This document shows, piece by piece, positions 1 through 5,483 of a DNA stretch of 5,483 nucleotides; within the stretch, counting starts at the first letter, position 1, and each line of letters begins with the position of its first letter. The stretch lies in contig JAUWTR010000146.1 of the NCBI GenBank assembly GCA_030614645.1, forward strand, positions 1 through 5,483. Reading direction: 5' to 3'. The notes beneath the pieces were generated by a model. The model searched no databases and was not told the origin of the DNA. It saw only the letters and a list, made by a program, of their open reading frames with translations. The stretch is from Candidatus Aminicenantota bacterium. GTDB lineage: Bacteria; Acidobacteriota; Aminicenantia; Aminicenantales; Aminicenantaceae. The translations under genes were made by a program, and so were the position numbers.

Positions 1-1
1 G

Positions 2-154
2 GAGGAGCAGCGTGAAATCATTGTTCTAAAATTTTTTGAAGGATTAAGCTTTAAGGAGATCGCCTCTGCCTGCGGACTTTCGATCAATACTGCAGCCAGC
101 CGGTACCGTTATGGCATGGCAAAACTCCACTCTCTGCTGGAGGGAAAACTATGA
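2..154 (+). CDS. ECF-type RNA polymerase sigma factor, C-terminal end (5'-partial)
   Basis: The open frame enters from the left edge and gives 50 residues ending in TGA. They read as sigma-70 region 4, the helix-turn-helix that contacts the -35 promoter element. The start resembles the usual E-x-R-x-[IV]-[IV]-x-L-[RK] helix (EEQREIIVLKFF), followed by the recognition unit SFKEIASACGLSINTAASR and a terminal basic/leucine helix. The spacing and the end shortly after the helix-turn-helix match the short ECF or SigmaR4_2 type. Region 2 lies outside the window, so the class cannot be settled. The stop overlaps the next start as ATGA, which implies translational coupling with the downstream membrane protein, the usual arrangement of a sigma factor and its regulator. 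A LuxR-like regulator is a less likely alternative because the sequence follows the sigma pattern closely. Confidence 0.85.
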   Translation, partial: EEQREIIVLKFFEGLSFKEIASACGLSINTAASRYRYGMAKLHSLLEGKL

Positions 155-588
155 AATATCAAAACAACCAGAAAACAGAAGATTTTTTAAACAATTTTGC
201 CCGCAAACCGGCTCCCCTTGAGCTCAAGGAAAAGATATTACATGAAGCCCGGAGGGAAAGAGTCGAAAACAGGGTAATGACCTCTATGTTATGGAAGGTT
301 GTTTTAATTTGCAGCGCCTGTATTTTGATGTTTCTATTGTTGGATACATTTATCTTGCATAGCCAGAAAAGATACATCGCTTCTTTGGTTGGATCTAAGC
401 CTGTGACCCGGATTCAAAAACAGGATGACTCAATTTTATTTCTGGCCCGGCTTTTAAACATGTCGCCGGAGGCGGAAAATATGGCTTGGCTGAAAGCAAA
501 ATTATTAAGAAAGCCTAAATCGAAGAGAAATAACCGCTATGAAGAGTTTTTGCGGTTAAAGGAGGAATTAAATGAGGATAAAATTTAA
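151..588 (+). CDS. Single-pass membrane protein, candidate anti-sigma factor without zinc finger
   Basis: This 145-residue protein matches no family that I recognise by sequence alone. Residues 1-46 are hydrophilic and rich in charged helix, including PLELKEKILHEARRE at 22-36. Residues 47-68 form one strongly hydrophobic membrane helix. Residues 69-145 are mixed and basic, with a lysine/arginine cluster near 115-129, and would lie outside the membrane if the N-terminus is cytoplasmic. The start is supported by GGAGGG at 139-144, six bases before the ATG, and by the ATGA overlap with the sigma factor stop. Its place directly after a sigma factor and its cytoplasmic-domain-plus-one-helix layout suggest an anti-sigma factor. 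The HxxxCxxC zinc motif common in such proteins is absent. The role is inferred from context, and a structural membrane protein cannot be excluded. Confidence 0.7.
   Translation: MKYQNNQKTEDFLNNFARKPAPLELKEKILHEARRERVENRVMTSMLWKVVLICSACILMFLLLDTFILHSQKRYIASLVGSKPVTRIQKQDDSILFLARLLNMSPEAENMAWLKAKLLRKPKSKRNNRYEEFLRLKEELNEDKI
558..565 (+). promoter_or_regulatory. Strong ribosome binding site for the 447-residue protein
   Basis: AAAGGAGG lies six bases upstream of the ATG at 572 and inside the end of the preceding gene. It fixes the start of the downstream gene despite the 17-base overlap of the two reading frames, and suggests vigorous coupled translation. Confidence 0.85.
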
Positions 589-1915
589 AAAGATCCTGGT
601 AAGAGTCGGTATTGTATTCCTGGTTATTATTACTGTGGGCCTTGTGACTCGGACGATCTTTAATTACACGACTGGAAAAAAACTGGAAAGAACCTTGGAA
701 AAAATGAAAGCTGCGGGTGAAAAGTTAAACATAAAGGAGTTTGAACCTGATTGCAGGGAGGAGGACAATGCCGCCATTCCCTGGAAAGGCGTGGAAGAAA
801 TTCTGCAGATAGAGCGCGAGCAGAGAGGGCTTCTGAGCAAAACCCTAAAGGAAATCTTTTACAACGAGCCTCTGACAGATGGTACGCGGGGGAAAATAGA
901 AATAATGGCAGAAAAAAACCAGAGGGCCTTGTTGTTGATCCAGGATACAGGCCAAAAACCGTGCTTTAAATATAATGAAGATTGGGATCAGATTGATTTT
1001 GAAATATTGGTTCCAAGAGCAATAAAGGCTCTTCAAGCATTCCGTTTGTATGGTTTCGATGCAGTGATCAAAGCAGAAAAGGGCCGTTTATCAGAGGCTT
1101 TGGAACAAATTCGCATTGGGATACAGTTTTCCCGGAAATATATGGATGAGCCTTTACTGATAAACACTTTAGTTGCTTTTGCCCAGATGCGAGCCCAGCT
1201 TCTTTTTCTTCATAAAATATTTGCTGGAAAAGAGTTAGCCACGGAAACCTTATCAAATATTTTGCATGGGCTGGAGACAAAACCCTGGCGTAGAGGCTTG
1301 GTAAGGAGTTTTAAGGGGGAAAAAATCTCAAGTTTAGAAACAGGGATAAAATTTTTAAGAGGAGAATACAATATAACAGGTGTTGATATGAGTTTTTGGG
1401 ACAAAATGTATTATTGGATATTCAGGCCTGTCTTAAAATCAGAGATAGTCTGGTCTCTTAATCTCTATTCAGAAATGGAAAAAGCAACTGAACTGCCCTA
1501 TTACCAGACATATAAGATCCGGGAAAAATATAATAAAAAACAAGAGGAAATTCCCTGGCTATTTAAACTCAGTGGATTTCTTTTTCCCAACCTCGAGACT
1601 GCAATGTTTAAAGAAGCAAGGCTCGAAGCTGACCTTAGTGCCGCCCGCATCGGAATCGGCTGTAAGATCTACAAGAACTATAAAGGCCGTTTTCCGGAAA
1701 AAATATCAGACCTGGTCCCGGGCATACTGCCGGAGGAACCGCTTGATCCTTTCACAGGCAAACCCTATATCTATCGCTTAGAAGATGAAGGCTTTATTGT
1801 TTACAGTGTTGGTTCCAATCAAAAAGATGACAAGGGCCGCGGCACCTGGGAAATAACCTCAATAGTGATGGAAAAAGACGATGATGTTACTTGGAGGGAA
1901 ATCTTATCCCATTGA
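572..1915 (+). CDS. Membrane-anchored protein with C-terminal pseudopilin-like (GspG-type) domain
   Basis: This is a 447-residue protein of unassigned function. A basic N-terminus (MRIKFKK) is followed by a membrane helix at about 9-29 with no obvious cleavage site, so it is probably an anchor with the bulk outside the cytoplasm. Residues 35-345 are mostly predicted helix, with alternating charged and leucine-rich stretches. Residues 348-428 resemble the C-terminal part of type II secretion major pseudopilins and related planctomycete-type proteins: a helix, then NYKGRFPEKISDLVPGILP, LDPFTGKPYIY and FIVYSVGSNQKDDKG. In that family the last segment is the Ca-binding, D-rich loop. Here the domain sits at the end of a large protein, and the N-terminus has no prepilin G-F-T-L-x-E processing site, so it is unlikely to be a true pilin subunit. 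It is the third gene of the sigma-factor operon and may be the extracytoplasmic effector or sensor of that system, which is an inference. Confidence 0.8.
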   Translation: MRIKFKKILVRVGIVFLVIITVGLVTRTIFNYTTGKKLERTLEKMKAAGEKLNIKEFEPDCREEDNAAIPWKGVEEILQIEREQRGLLSKTLKEIFYNEPLTDGTRGKIEIMAEKNQRALLLIQDTGQKPCFKYNEDWDQIDFEILVPRAIKALQAFRLYGFDAVIKAEKGRLSEALEQIRIGIQFSRKYMDEPLLINTLVAFAQMRAQLLFLHKIFAGKELATETLSNILHGLETKPWRRGLVRSFKGEKISSLETGIKFLRGEYNITGVDMSFWDKMYYWIFRPVLKSEIVWSLNLYSEMEKATELPYYQTYKIREKYNKKQEEIPWLFKLSGFLFPNLETAMFKEARLEADLSAARIGIGCKIYKNYKGRFPEKISDLVPGILPEEPLDPFTGKPYIYRLEDEGFIVYSVGSNQKDDKGRGTWEITSIVMEKDDDVTWREILSH

Positions 1916-2121
1916 CTCGTGAATTGTCCATGGTACCCCAGTATGCTGCCAGAGTAATATCTTTTCTTCAATATCCCGGTTGATTAACTTTTTGCTTCCA
2001 GAAGCCATTCATCATAGTGGTCAGCTTCCTTGCATTTACTGGTATTTATCCGCAGAACCCGACAGCCACTCCTGATTTTATTAAAAGGGCGGGCACGAGG
2101 AAAGACAGTTACAGGCTCCAT
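1904..2121 (-). pseudogene. Possible short gene or frame-interrupted remnant between convergent genes
   Basis: On the minus strand an ATG at 2121-2119, preceded by AGGGAAGG, opens a 45-residue frame that ends with TAA at 1986-1984. It overlaps the end of the oxidoreductase gene. A second frame, one base back, opens at an ATG at 2008-2006 and runs 34 residues to TAA at 1906-1904. Read across the AAAAA run near 1988-1992, the two would form one polypeptide of about 77 residues. The peptide has ordinary protein-like composition: RVLRINTSKCKEADHYDEW in the first frame and NRDIEEKILLWQHTGVPW in the second. I recognise neither, and short open frames arise by chance. The region may be a decayed gene, two tiny genes or nothing. 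Confidence 0.2.
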
Positions 2122-3464
2122 CCTTCCCTGTATTGGGGGTGAAGGAATTGGTCGGCTTCAGGATGGTTGTTGAAACGCATATTTTCGGAATCCCAGTAGA
2201 GTTTAACTCCGGTCCAGATGGCTAAATTTCCCAACAGGACCGTCTCTGTCAAAGGACCGGCATAGTCAAAATTAGATGCAGCCGGTTCACCCCCCTTACA
2301 GGCTGTGATCCATTCTTGATAGTGTCCTATGGAACGGGGCAAGGTCTTCGGAGGTCTTTGATATTCCTGCATCCGTTTTTCCGGCCAAATGCGAAGCCCG
2401 TTGGCACCATGAGATCCGCACAGAATCATGCCTTTGTCTCCAACATACAAAGCCCCACCATAAGTATCCCCCATTTTTATGTTGTCAGGAATCTCTTCAG
2501 GGCGGGGGGGCATCAACCCGCCGTCATACCACCTCAGAGTCAGCGGGGGGAATTCCCTCCGGACAGGAAACTTATAAGTGACTAGGGAAGCACGCGGATA
2601 GGTTTCCGTATTTTTGGGTTTATCCCAGGTCATTTTATCCGGCACGAAGGTGGAATAACTGGCCTCAACACTGGTCGGGGCTCCCAGTTTCAATGCCCAC
2701 ACGATGTGGTCAAAAATATGGCAGCCCATATCACCCAGACCCCCCGTTCCAAAATCCCACCAGCCGCGCCATTTTTGGGGAAGATAACAGGGGTGGTAAT
2801 GCCGGAAAGGTGCAGGGCCCAGCCAAAGATCCCAACTCAAAGTCTCGGGAATCTGAGGTGCCTCCATAGGCTGCCCGATTCCTTGAGGCCAAACTGGGTG
2901 GGGCGTCCAGGCATGAACTTCGGTGACATCTCCTATGGCTCCATCCCATATCCATTCGCAGAGCACACGGATGCTTTCCATATCATGTCCCTGATTACCC
3001 ATTTGAGTGGCGATACCGGCTTTGCGAGCGGCTTTTGTGAGGGTGCGTGCCTCAAAGATTTTGTGTGTCAAGGGCTTCTCACAAAAGACATGCTTACCAA
3101 GCTGTATTGCTGCCATGGCGGCTACTGCGTGCACATGGTCGGGAGTTCCCACGACAACAGCATCGATATCCTTCTGCCTCTCCAGCATGATCCGGAAGTC
3201 ACGATAGCGTGGGGCAGCAGGGAATTTTTTAAATGTCTTGGCTGCTCTATCCCAATCTACATCGCAGAGGGCCACGATGTTTTCGCTCTCCATGCGCGAA
3301 AGATCACCCCCCCCTTGGCCGCCGACACCGATTCCCGCAATATTGAGTTTATCACTGGGAGCCACATATTTTTTCCTACCAAGGACATGCCGCGGCAAGA
3401 TCATCATCGAGGACGCCCCAGCGGCGGACAGGCTTAAAAACTTACGTCGGGAGATACCGTTCAT
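2109..3464 (-). CDS. Tat-exported Gfo/Idh/MocA-family NAD(P)-dependent oxidoreductase
   Basis: This complete 451-residue protein should oxidise or reduce a sugar, inositol-like polyol or derivative, using NAD(P); the substrate is not readable from the sequence. The N-terminus SRRKFLSLSAAG (5-16) is a twin-arginine motif with a hydrophobic stretch to about residue 24, so export as a folded cofactor-loaded enzyme is likely. A clear A-x-A cleavage site is not visible, so it might stay anchored. The Rossmann motif GIGVGGQGGG lies at 44-53, the acidic end of strand beta-2 at CDVD (67-70), GTPDHVH at 106-112 and the family EKP motif at 129-131, where K130 is the usual catalytic lysine. GDMGCHIFD at 244-252 gives the conserved D-x-G-x-H pattern. 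The C-terminal part (about 255-440) fits the bacterial type C-terminal domain common in planctomycete and Bacteroidetes paralogues. The start has AAAGGA eight bases upstream. Glucose-fructose oxidoreductase or a GH109-like NAD-dependent glycosidase are both possible. Confidence 0.93.
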   Translation of the reverse strand: MNGISRRKFLSLSAAGASSMMILPRHVLGRKKYVAPSDKLNIAGIGVGGQGGGDLSRMESENIVALCDVDWDRAAKTFKKFPAAPRYRDFRIMLERQKDIDAVVVGTPDHVHAVAAMAAIQLGKHVFCEKPLTHKIFEARTLTKAARKAGIATQMGNQGHDMESIRVLCEWIWDGAIGDVTEVHAWTPHPVWPQGIGQPMEAPQIPETLSWDLWLGPAPFRHYHPCYLPQKWRGWWDFGTGGLGDMGCHIFDHIVWALKLGAPTSVEASYSTFVPDKMTWDKPKNTETYPRASLVTYKFPVRREFPPLTLRWYDGGLMPPRPEEIPDNIKMGDTYGGALYVGDKGMILCGSHGANGLRIWPEKRMQEYQRPPKTLPRSIGHYQEWITACKGGEPAASNFDYAGPLTETVLLGNLAIWTGVKLYWDSENMRFNNHPEADQFLHPQYREGWSL

Positions 3465-3489
3465 ATCATTTATCCTTTCTTAAAGTAAA

Positions 3490-3615
3490 AAATTCAGTCA
3501 TTTCCCCTATAGGAATTTGGTTTTTCAGTTGATGATGATTTATCCTCAATTTTATCAAATTTTCACCCTCTGAGCCTATATCACCCATAATACACATAAA
3601 AAATAAATTCAGTCA
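3490..3615. repeat. 11-bp direct repeat flanking the oxidoreductase leader
   Basis: AAATTCAGTCA occurs at 3490-3500 and again at 3605-3615 (TGACTGAATTT on the minus strand). The distal copy overlaps the -35 box, and the proximal copy lies about 25 bases before the start codon, just upstream of the ribosome binding site. Each copy is followed by a T-rich run on the minus strand. This could be a pair of regulator sites or leftover duplicated sequence. The two copies are identical over 11 bases. Confidence 0.5.
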
Positions 3616-3616
3616 A
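3587..3616 (-). promoter_or_regulatory. Sigma-70-like promoter for the oxidoreductase gene
   Basis: Read on the minus strand, TTGACT (3616-3611) is followed after 18 bases by TATTAT (3592-3587). Each box matches the consensus at five of six positions. Transcription would begin near 3580, leaving a leader of about 115 bases before the ATG at 3464. The housekeeping-type boxes suggest that the gene does not depend on the neighbouring ECF sigma factors, although this has not been tested. Confidence 0.6.
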
Positions 3617-3772
3617 CCAGAAATCCGCAGGAAAGAGAGAATCACATGAAATTGCCCATAGTAATGCTCAAAAAGAATAGAGATCACCCTTGTCCCTGAT
3701 CCAGGAGTTTAGAGTTTCATAGATATTCCACTCTATCTTCAGCTGCCATATTTGCCCTGAACTATTCATAAA

Positions 3773-3884
3773 AAATGTCGATATGTATGATACCTCTTTT
3801 TAAGTCAATATGTTACAGTGATTGCTGTCGATAGACGATCGGTCATTTCGATTTTGCTGTAATCTCTATTTATAATCGACATTT
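3773..3884. repeat. TGTCGAT repeat set: 10-bp inverted ends with a middle copy
   Basis: AAATGTCGAT at 3773-3782 and ATCGACATTT at 3875-3884 are perfect inverted repeats bounding a 112-bp stretch. A further direct copy, TGTCGATA, lies at 3826-3833, exactly 50 bases from the first TGTCGATA at 3776. The inverted core is a further 48 bases on. Near-even spacing of about five helical turns suggests protein binding sites, while the inverted ends would also fit a very small mobile-element remnant. Neither reading is proved. Confidence 0.45.
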
Positions 3885-3907
3885 CTTACCTTTCAGGCGA
3901 GCCGATC

Positions 3908-3985
3908 TTACCGCATCTACTTTGTTGCATAGGATTCGCAGTGAATTATCACAGCTTCATCCGCTGTGCCTCGTATCTGCGGTAA
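3908..3985. other. Nested inverted repeats, possible structured RNA or mobile-element end
   Basis: TTACCGCA at 3908-3915 pairs perfectly with TGCGGTAA at 3978-3985, and inside them CACAGC at 3950-3955 pairs with GCTGTG at 3963-3968 across a seven-base loop. The two nested stems lie in a block that looks less AT-rich than the sequence to its right. No T-tract follows the inner stem, so it is not a classic terminator. It may be a small structured RNA, a regulator site, or the non-coding end of a decayed insertion element. Confidence 0.4.
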
Positions 3986-4007
3986 CCTCGACTTGTGAAT
4001 AATTCAG
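3935..4007. repeat. Imperfect direct repeat around GTGAAT
   Basis: GTGAATTATCACAG near 3941-3954 is echoed by GTGAATAATTCAG at 3995-4007, and both are preceded by a TCG-containing tract (TTCGCA and CTCGACTT). TGAATAATTCA at 3996-4006 is itself a palindrome around a central A, the shape of a dimeric regulator site. The copies are 54 bases apart. Confidence 0.35.
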
Positions 4008-4083
4008 GGTAATTGTAAGTGTAAACCTTTTTTGTAATCCTTCCGTAGGAAAGAGTGATGATAAAATGTTAGGATAATTACGT

Positions 4084-4089
4084 TATAAT
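4084..4089 (+). promoter_or_regulatory. Putative -10 box of the right-hand sigma factor operon
   Basis: TATAAT is a perfect -10 match 20 bases before the ATG at 4110, giving a short leader of about 14 bases if used. No good TTGACA-like box lies 16-18 bases upstream. GGAAAG at 4048-4053 faintly resembles an ECF -35 element and might mean autoregulation, but its spacing to a matching -10 box is unconvincing. Confidence 0.4.
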
Positions 4090-4109
4090 AAGATAGAGCA
4101 TAAAAGAAG

Positions 4110-4706
4110 ATGATAATCGGCACAGAAATAAAAAGGACATCTGAAAATGAAGATATCAATGCGCTTATTGAAAAGATCAAGCAGGGAGACAGAGAGGCAT
4201 TTATAGCTGTAACCGAACTTTATCAAAAAAAGGTCTTTCGGCTGGCTTATGCTTTTTTTCACAACCATGATGATGCTATGGATATTGTTCAGGAGACGTT
4301 TTTAAGGCTCTATCAGAAAGTGCACATGTTTCAGAAAGGAAAAGATTTTCAAAACTGGCTTTTAAAGATAGCGAAAAACCTATGTATTGATCATTACAGG
4401 AAAAACTATAAAAAAAGTAATGAGCTGGAAAGAAATAAGGATATTGGGGAGATGAATATTGCTGCTGAAAAAGATTATTCTGTTTATCCAACCTCCGATC
4501 TTAAAAGCATATTTTCCCGATGCCTGAAAAAACTTACAGAAAAACAGCGGCTGATTTTTGTGATGAAACATTACAACCAGTTGAAATATGCTGAGATCGC
4601 CGAGACTTTAGATATCGCAGTCGGAACGGTAAAGTCGCTTAATTACAAAGCAGTCCGGAATTTGAGGGTATTAATCAGTCCGTATCTGGGAGGCGGCAAT
4701 GAGTAA
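4110..4706 (+). CDS. ECF-subfamily RNA polymerase sigma factor
   Basis: This complete 198-residue protein directs RNA polymerase to a set of promoters. Region 2 spans about residues 28-97: AFIAVTELYQKKVFRLAYAFF, the core-binding and -10-recognition motif DAMDIVQETFLRLYQ (55-69), then FQNWLLKIAKNLCIDHYRK. A linker of about 35 residues rich in N, K and E follows. Region 4 covers 134-187, with LKKLTEKQRLIFVMKHY and the helix-turn-helix YAEIAETLDIAVGTVKSLNYKAVRNL. Region 3 is absent, as in the ECF group, and the length is typical. An in-frame TAA nine bases upstream rules out an earlier start, and the ribosome binding site is weak (AAAAGAAG). The overlapping downstream gene encodes a zinc-finger anti-sigma factor, so activity is probably held off at the membrane until a signal releases it. 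The target genes are unknown. Confidence 0.95.
   Translation: MIIGTEIKRTSENEDINALIEKIKQGDREAFIAVTELYQKKVFRLAYAFFHNHDDAMDIVQETFLRLYQKVHMFQKGKDFQNWLLKIAKNLCIDHYRKNYKKSNELERNKDIGEMNIAAEKDYSVYPTSDLKSIFSRCLKKLTEKQRLIFVMKHYNQLKYAEIAETLDIAVGTVKSLNYKAVRNLRVLISPYLGGGNE
4688..4693 (+). promoter_or_regulatory. Ribosome binding site of the anti-sigma factor
   Basis: GGGAGG lies five bases before the ATG at 4699 and within the last codons of the sigma factor. It settles the start and supports coupled translation of the pair. Confidence 0.75.
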
Positions 4707-5483
4707 TTGTAAAAAACATCAAAAAGAAATGGCCGCGTATCTTTATGGAGAACTGCCGGAGAAGAAGCAAAAAATGCTGAAATACCATCTCAGGCACTGT
4801 CCGGAATGCCGCAAAGAGCTGGCTGAGATAAAACAGGTTCTTAATGGAGCTGATACTTTTAACGTCGGTATCGATGCTGCTATGAAAAAGGTCGATTGGG
4901 ATAAGCTCCCGGAAAAGATAGTTGATAAGGTTTTTAAAGAAGAAGGGGCTGCTTACATACCGGAGCGGCAGGGAAGGATACGGGCTTTCCTGTGGCAGCC
5001 CAGAATGAGACCTGTTTATGCCGCCCTTTTTAGCGGTGTGATCCTGGGGGCTGTCCTCATGTTTATGGTTTTCCGTCTCTCAGGGCCTTTGCCTGCAACA
5101 GAAGACAGGCTGCATTTCCCTCCTGGTCTTATTGAGAACATGGATATCGAGCTGGCCCGCAAAGATACATTGGATTATCTGGCAAAAAGCCGCTATCTTC
5201 TCCTTGATTTTGTGCAGTCATCACCGGAAGGTGCTGCTGGTTTCTGGCAGAGTAATATTACCTCTCAGAGAGCCGGCCAACTGCTCTCCAAAAAAAGATA
5301 TATCAACCAGCAGCTGGATAAATACCAGATGGCCAAGGCCAGAGCTATATGTGATCAGATCGAATTGCTTTTCCTTGAATTGACTCAGATGAGCAGCGAG
5401 CTGTCAGAGGTTGAGATTGAGAGGATCCGGAGTTTTATAGAAGAAAGGCAGCTTTTACTTAAAATAAATCTGGTTGAAAAAGA
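4699..5483 (+). CDS. Zinc-finger anti-sigma factor, transmembrane (3'-partial)
   Basis: The frame runs 261 residues and leaves the window without a stop. Residues 1-45 form the anti-sigma zinc domain: C4, H7 and the H30-x3-C34-x2-C37 motif within YHLRHCPECRKEL, which in this family binds zinc and the cognate sigma factor. A linker with WDKLPEKIVDKVFKEE (67-82) leads to a membrane helix at about 106-127. The part outside the membrane (128-261 and beyond) is largely helical and charged, with likely coiled-coil stretches such as YINQQLDKYQMAKARAICDQ and MSSELSEVEIERIRSF. This would make it a sensor: its release or cleavage by an envelope signal would free the sigma factor encoded just upstream, whose frame it overlaps by eight bases. 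The extracytoplasmic domain is not one I recognise. The downstream end, and any further operon gene, are outside view. Confidence 0.9.
   Translation, partial: MSNCKKHQKEMAAYLYGELPEKKQKMLKYHLRHCPECRKELAEIKQVLNGADTFNVGIDAAMKKVDWDKLPEKIVDKVFKEEGAAYIPERQGRIRAFLWQPRMRPVYAALFSGVILGAVLMFMVFRLSGPLPATEDRLHFPPGLIENMDIELARKDTLDYLAKSRYLLLDFVQSSPEGAAGFWQSNITSQRAGQLLSKKRYINQQLDKYQMAKARAICDQIELLFLELTQMSSELSEVEIERIRSFIEERQLLLKINLVEK

Larger units (their letters stand above)
3465..4109. other. Long intergenic region between divergent genes, rich in repeats
   Basis: No convincing coding frame was found on either strand over these 645 bases. Next to the oxidoreductase start it holds a 5' leader of about 115 bases and a promoter. 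The middle (3770-3890) has three TGTCGAT copies. The part at 3905-4010 is a hairpin-rich block, and the right end (4011-4109) is AT-rich and carries the TATAAT box of the next operon. The separate elements are listed below. Confidence 0.75.

Noticed and set aside
751..969. A 72-codon plus-strand frame inside the 447-residue gene
   Set aside because: It is an out-of-frame shadow, and its arginine-rich composition is typical of a shifted reading.
1984..1996. Programmed -1 frameshift at the AAAAA run
   Set aside because: The zero-frame heptamer is A-AAA-AGT, which does not fit the X-XXY-YYZ slippery pattern, and there are only five A residues.
1991..2030. Terminator hairpin in the convergent gap (GCTTC/GAAGC pairs)
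   Set aside because: The adjacent pair leaves a two-base loop, the wider pair has only five base pairs, and no T-tract follows on either strand.
2706..3437. A 243-codon plus-strand open frame
   Set aside because: It lies wholly antisense to the oxidoreductase, whose frame has clear family motifs. The antisense product shows no family pattern.
3780..3808. Second minus-strand promoter starting at TTGACT (3808-3803)
   Set aside because: The boxes at 15-18 base spacing are poor -10 matches, and the better TATCAT is only 10 bases away.
5132..5383. An 83-codon plus-strand frame near the right end
   Set aside because: It is out of frame with the anti-sigma gene, which is open from 4699 to the window end with a zinc motif and a membrane helix.

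Overview
The window looks like chromosomal DNA of an uncultured, fairly AT-rich Gram-negative-type bacterium. A PVC-superphylum, Omnitrophota or related candidate-phylum origin would fit. The pointers are gene content only: extracytoplasmic-function (ECF)-type sigma factors paired with membrane anti-sigma-like proteins, a large anchored protein ending in a pseudopilin-like domain, and a Tat-exported Gfo/Idh/MocA oxidoreductase. This placement is an inference without phylogenetic support.

Layout. (1) Positions 1-1915, plus strand: a tight operon. It holds the 3' end of a sigma factor (region 4 only), a 145-residue single-pass membrane protein overlapping it at ATGA, and a 447-residue N-terminally anchored protein overlapping that by 17 bases. 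(2) Positions 1916-2108: gap between convergent genes. It carries a possible short, frame-interrupted reading frame on the minus strand. (3) Positions 2109-3464, minus strand: a complete 451-residue oxidoreductase with a twin-arginine signal, an NAD(P)-binding glycine motif and the EKP motif. It is visibly richer in G+C than its neighbours. (4) Positions 3465-4109: a 645-base gap between divergent genes. It has a good sigma-70-like promoter for the oxidoreductase, an 11-bp direct repeat, a set of TGTCGAT repeats, a hairpin-rich block and a TATAAT box before the next operon. (5) Positions 4110-5483, plus strand: a complete ECF sigma factor and, overlapping by 8 bases, a zinc-finger anti-sigma factor cut by the window end.

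How they fit together. The two plus-strand operons appear to be parallel sigma/anti-sigma systems. In the right one the anti-sigma factor has a visible HxxxCxxC zinc finger. In the left one the protein in the same position lacks it but keeps the cytoplasmic-helix plus single-membrane-helix layout, and a third gene with a large extracytoplasmic domain is attached. The oxidoreductase between them runs in the opposite direction with its own promoter, so a functional link to either sigma factor is possible but not shown. No RNA genes, CRISPR arrays, complete insertion sequences or phage genes were seen.
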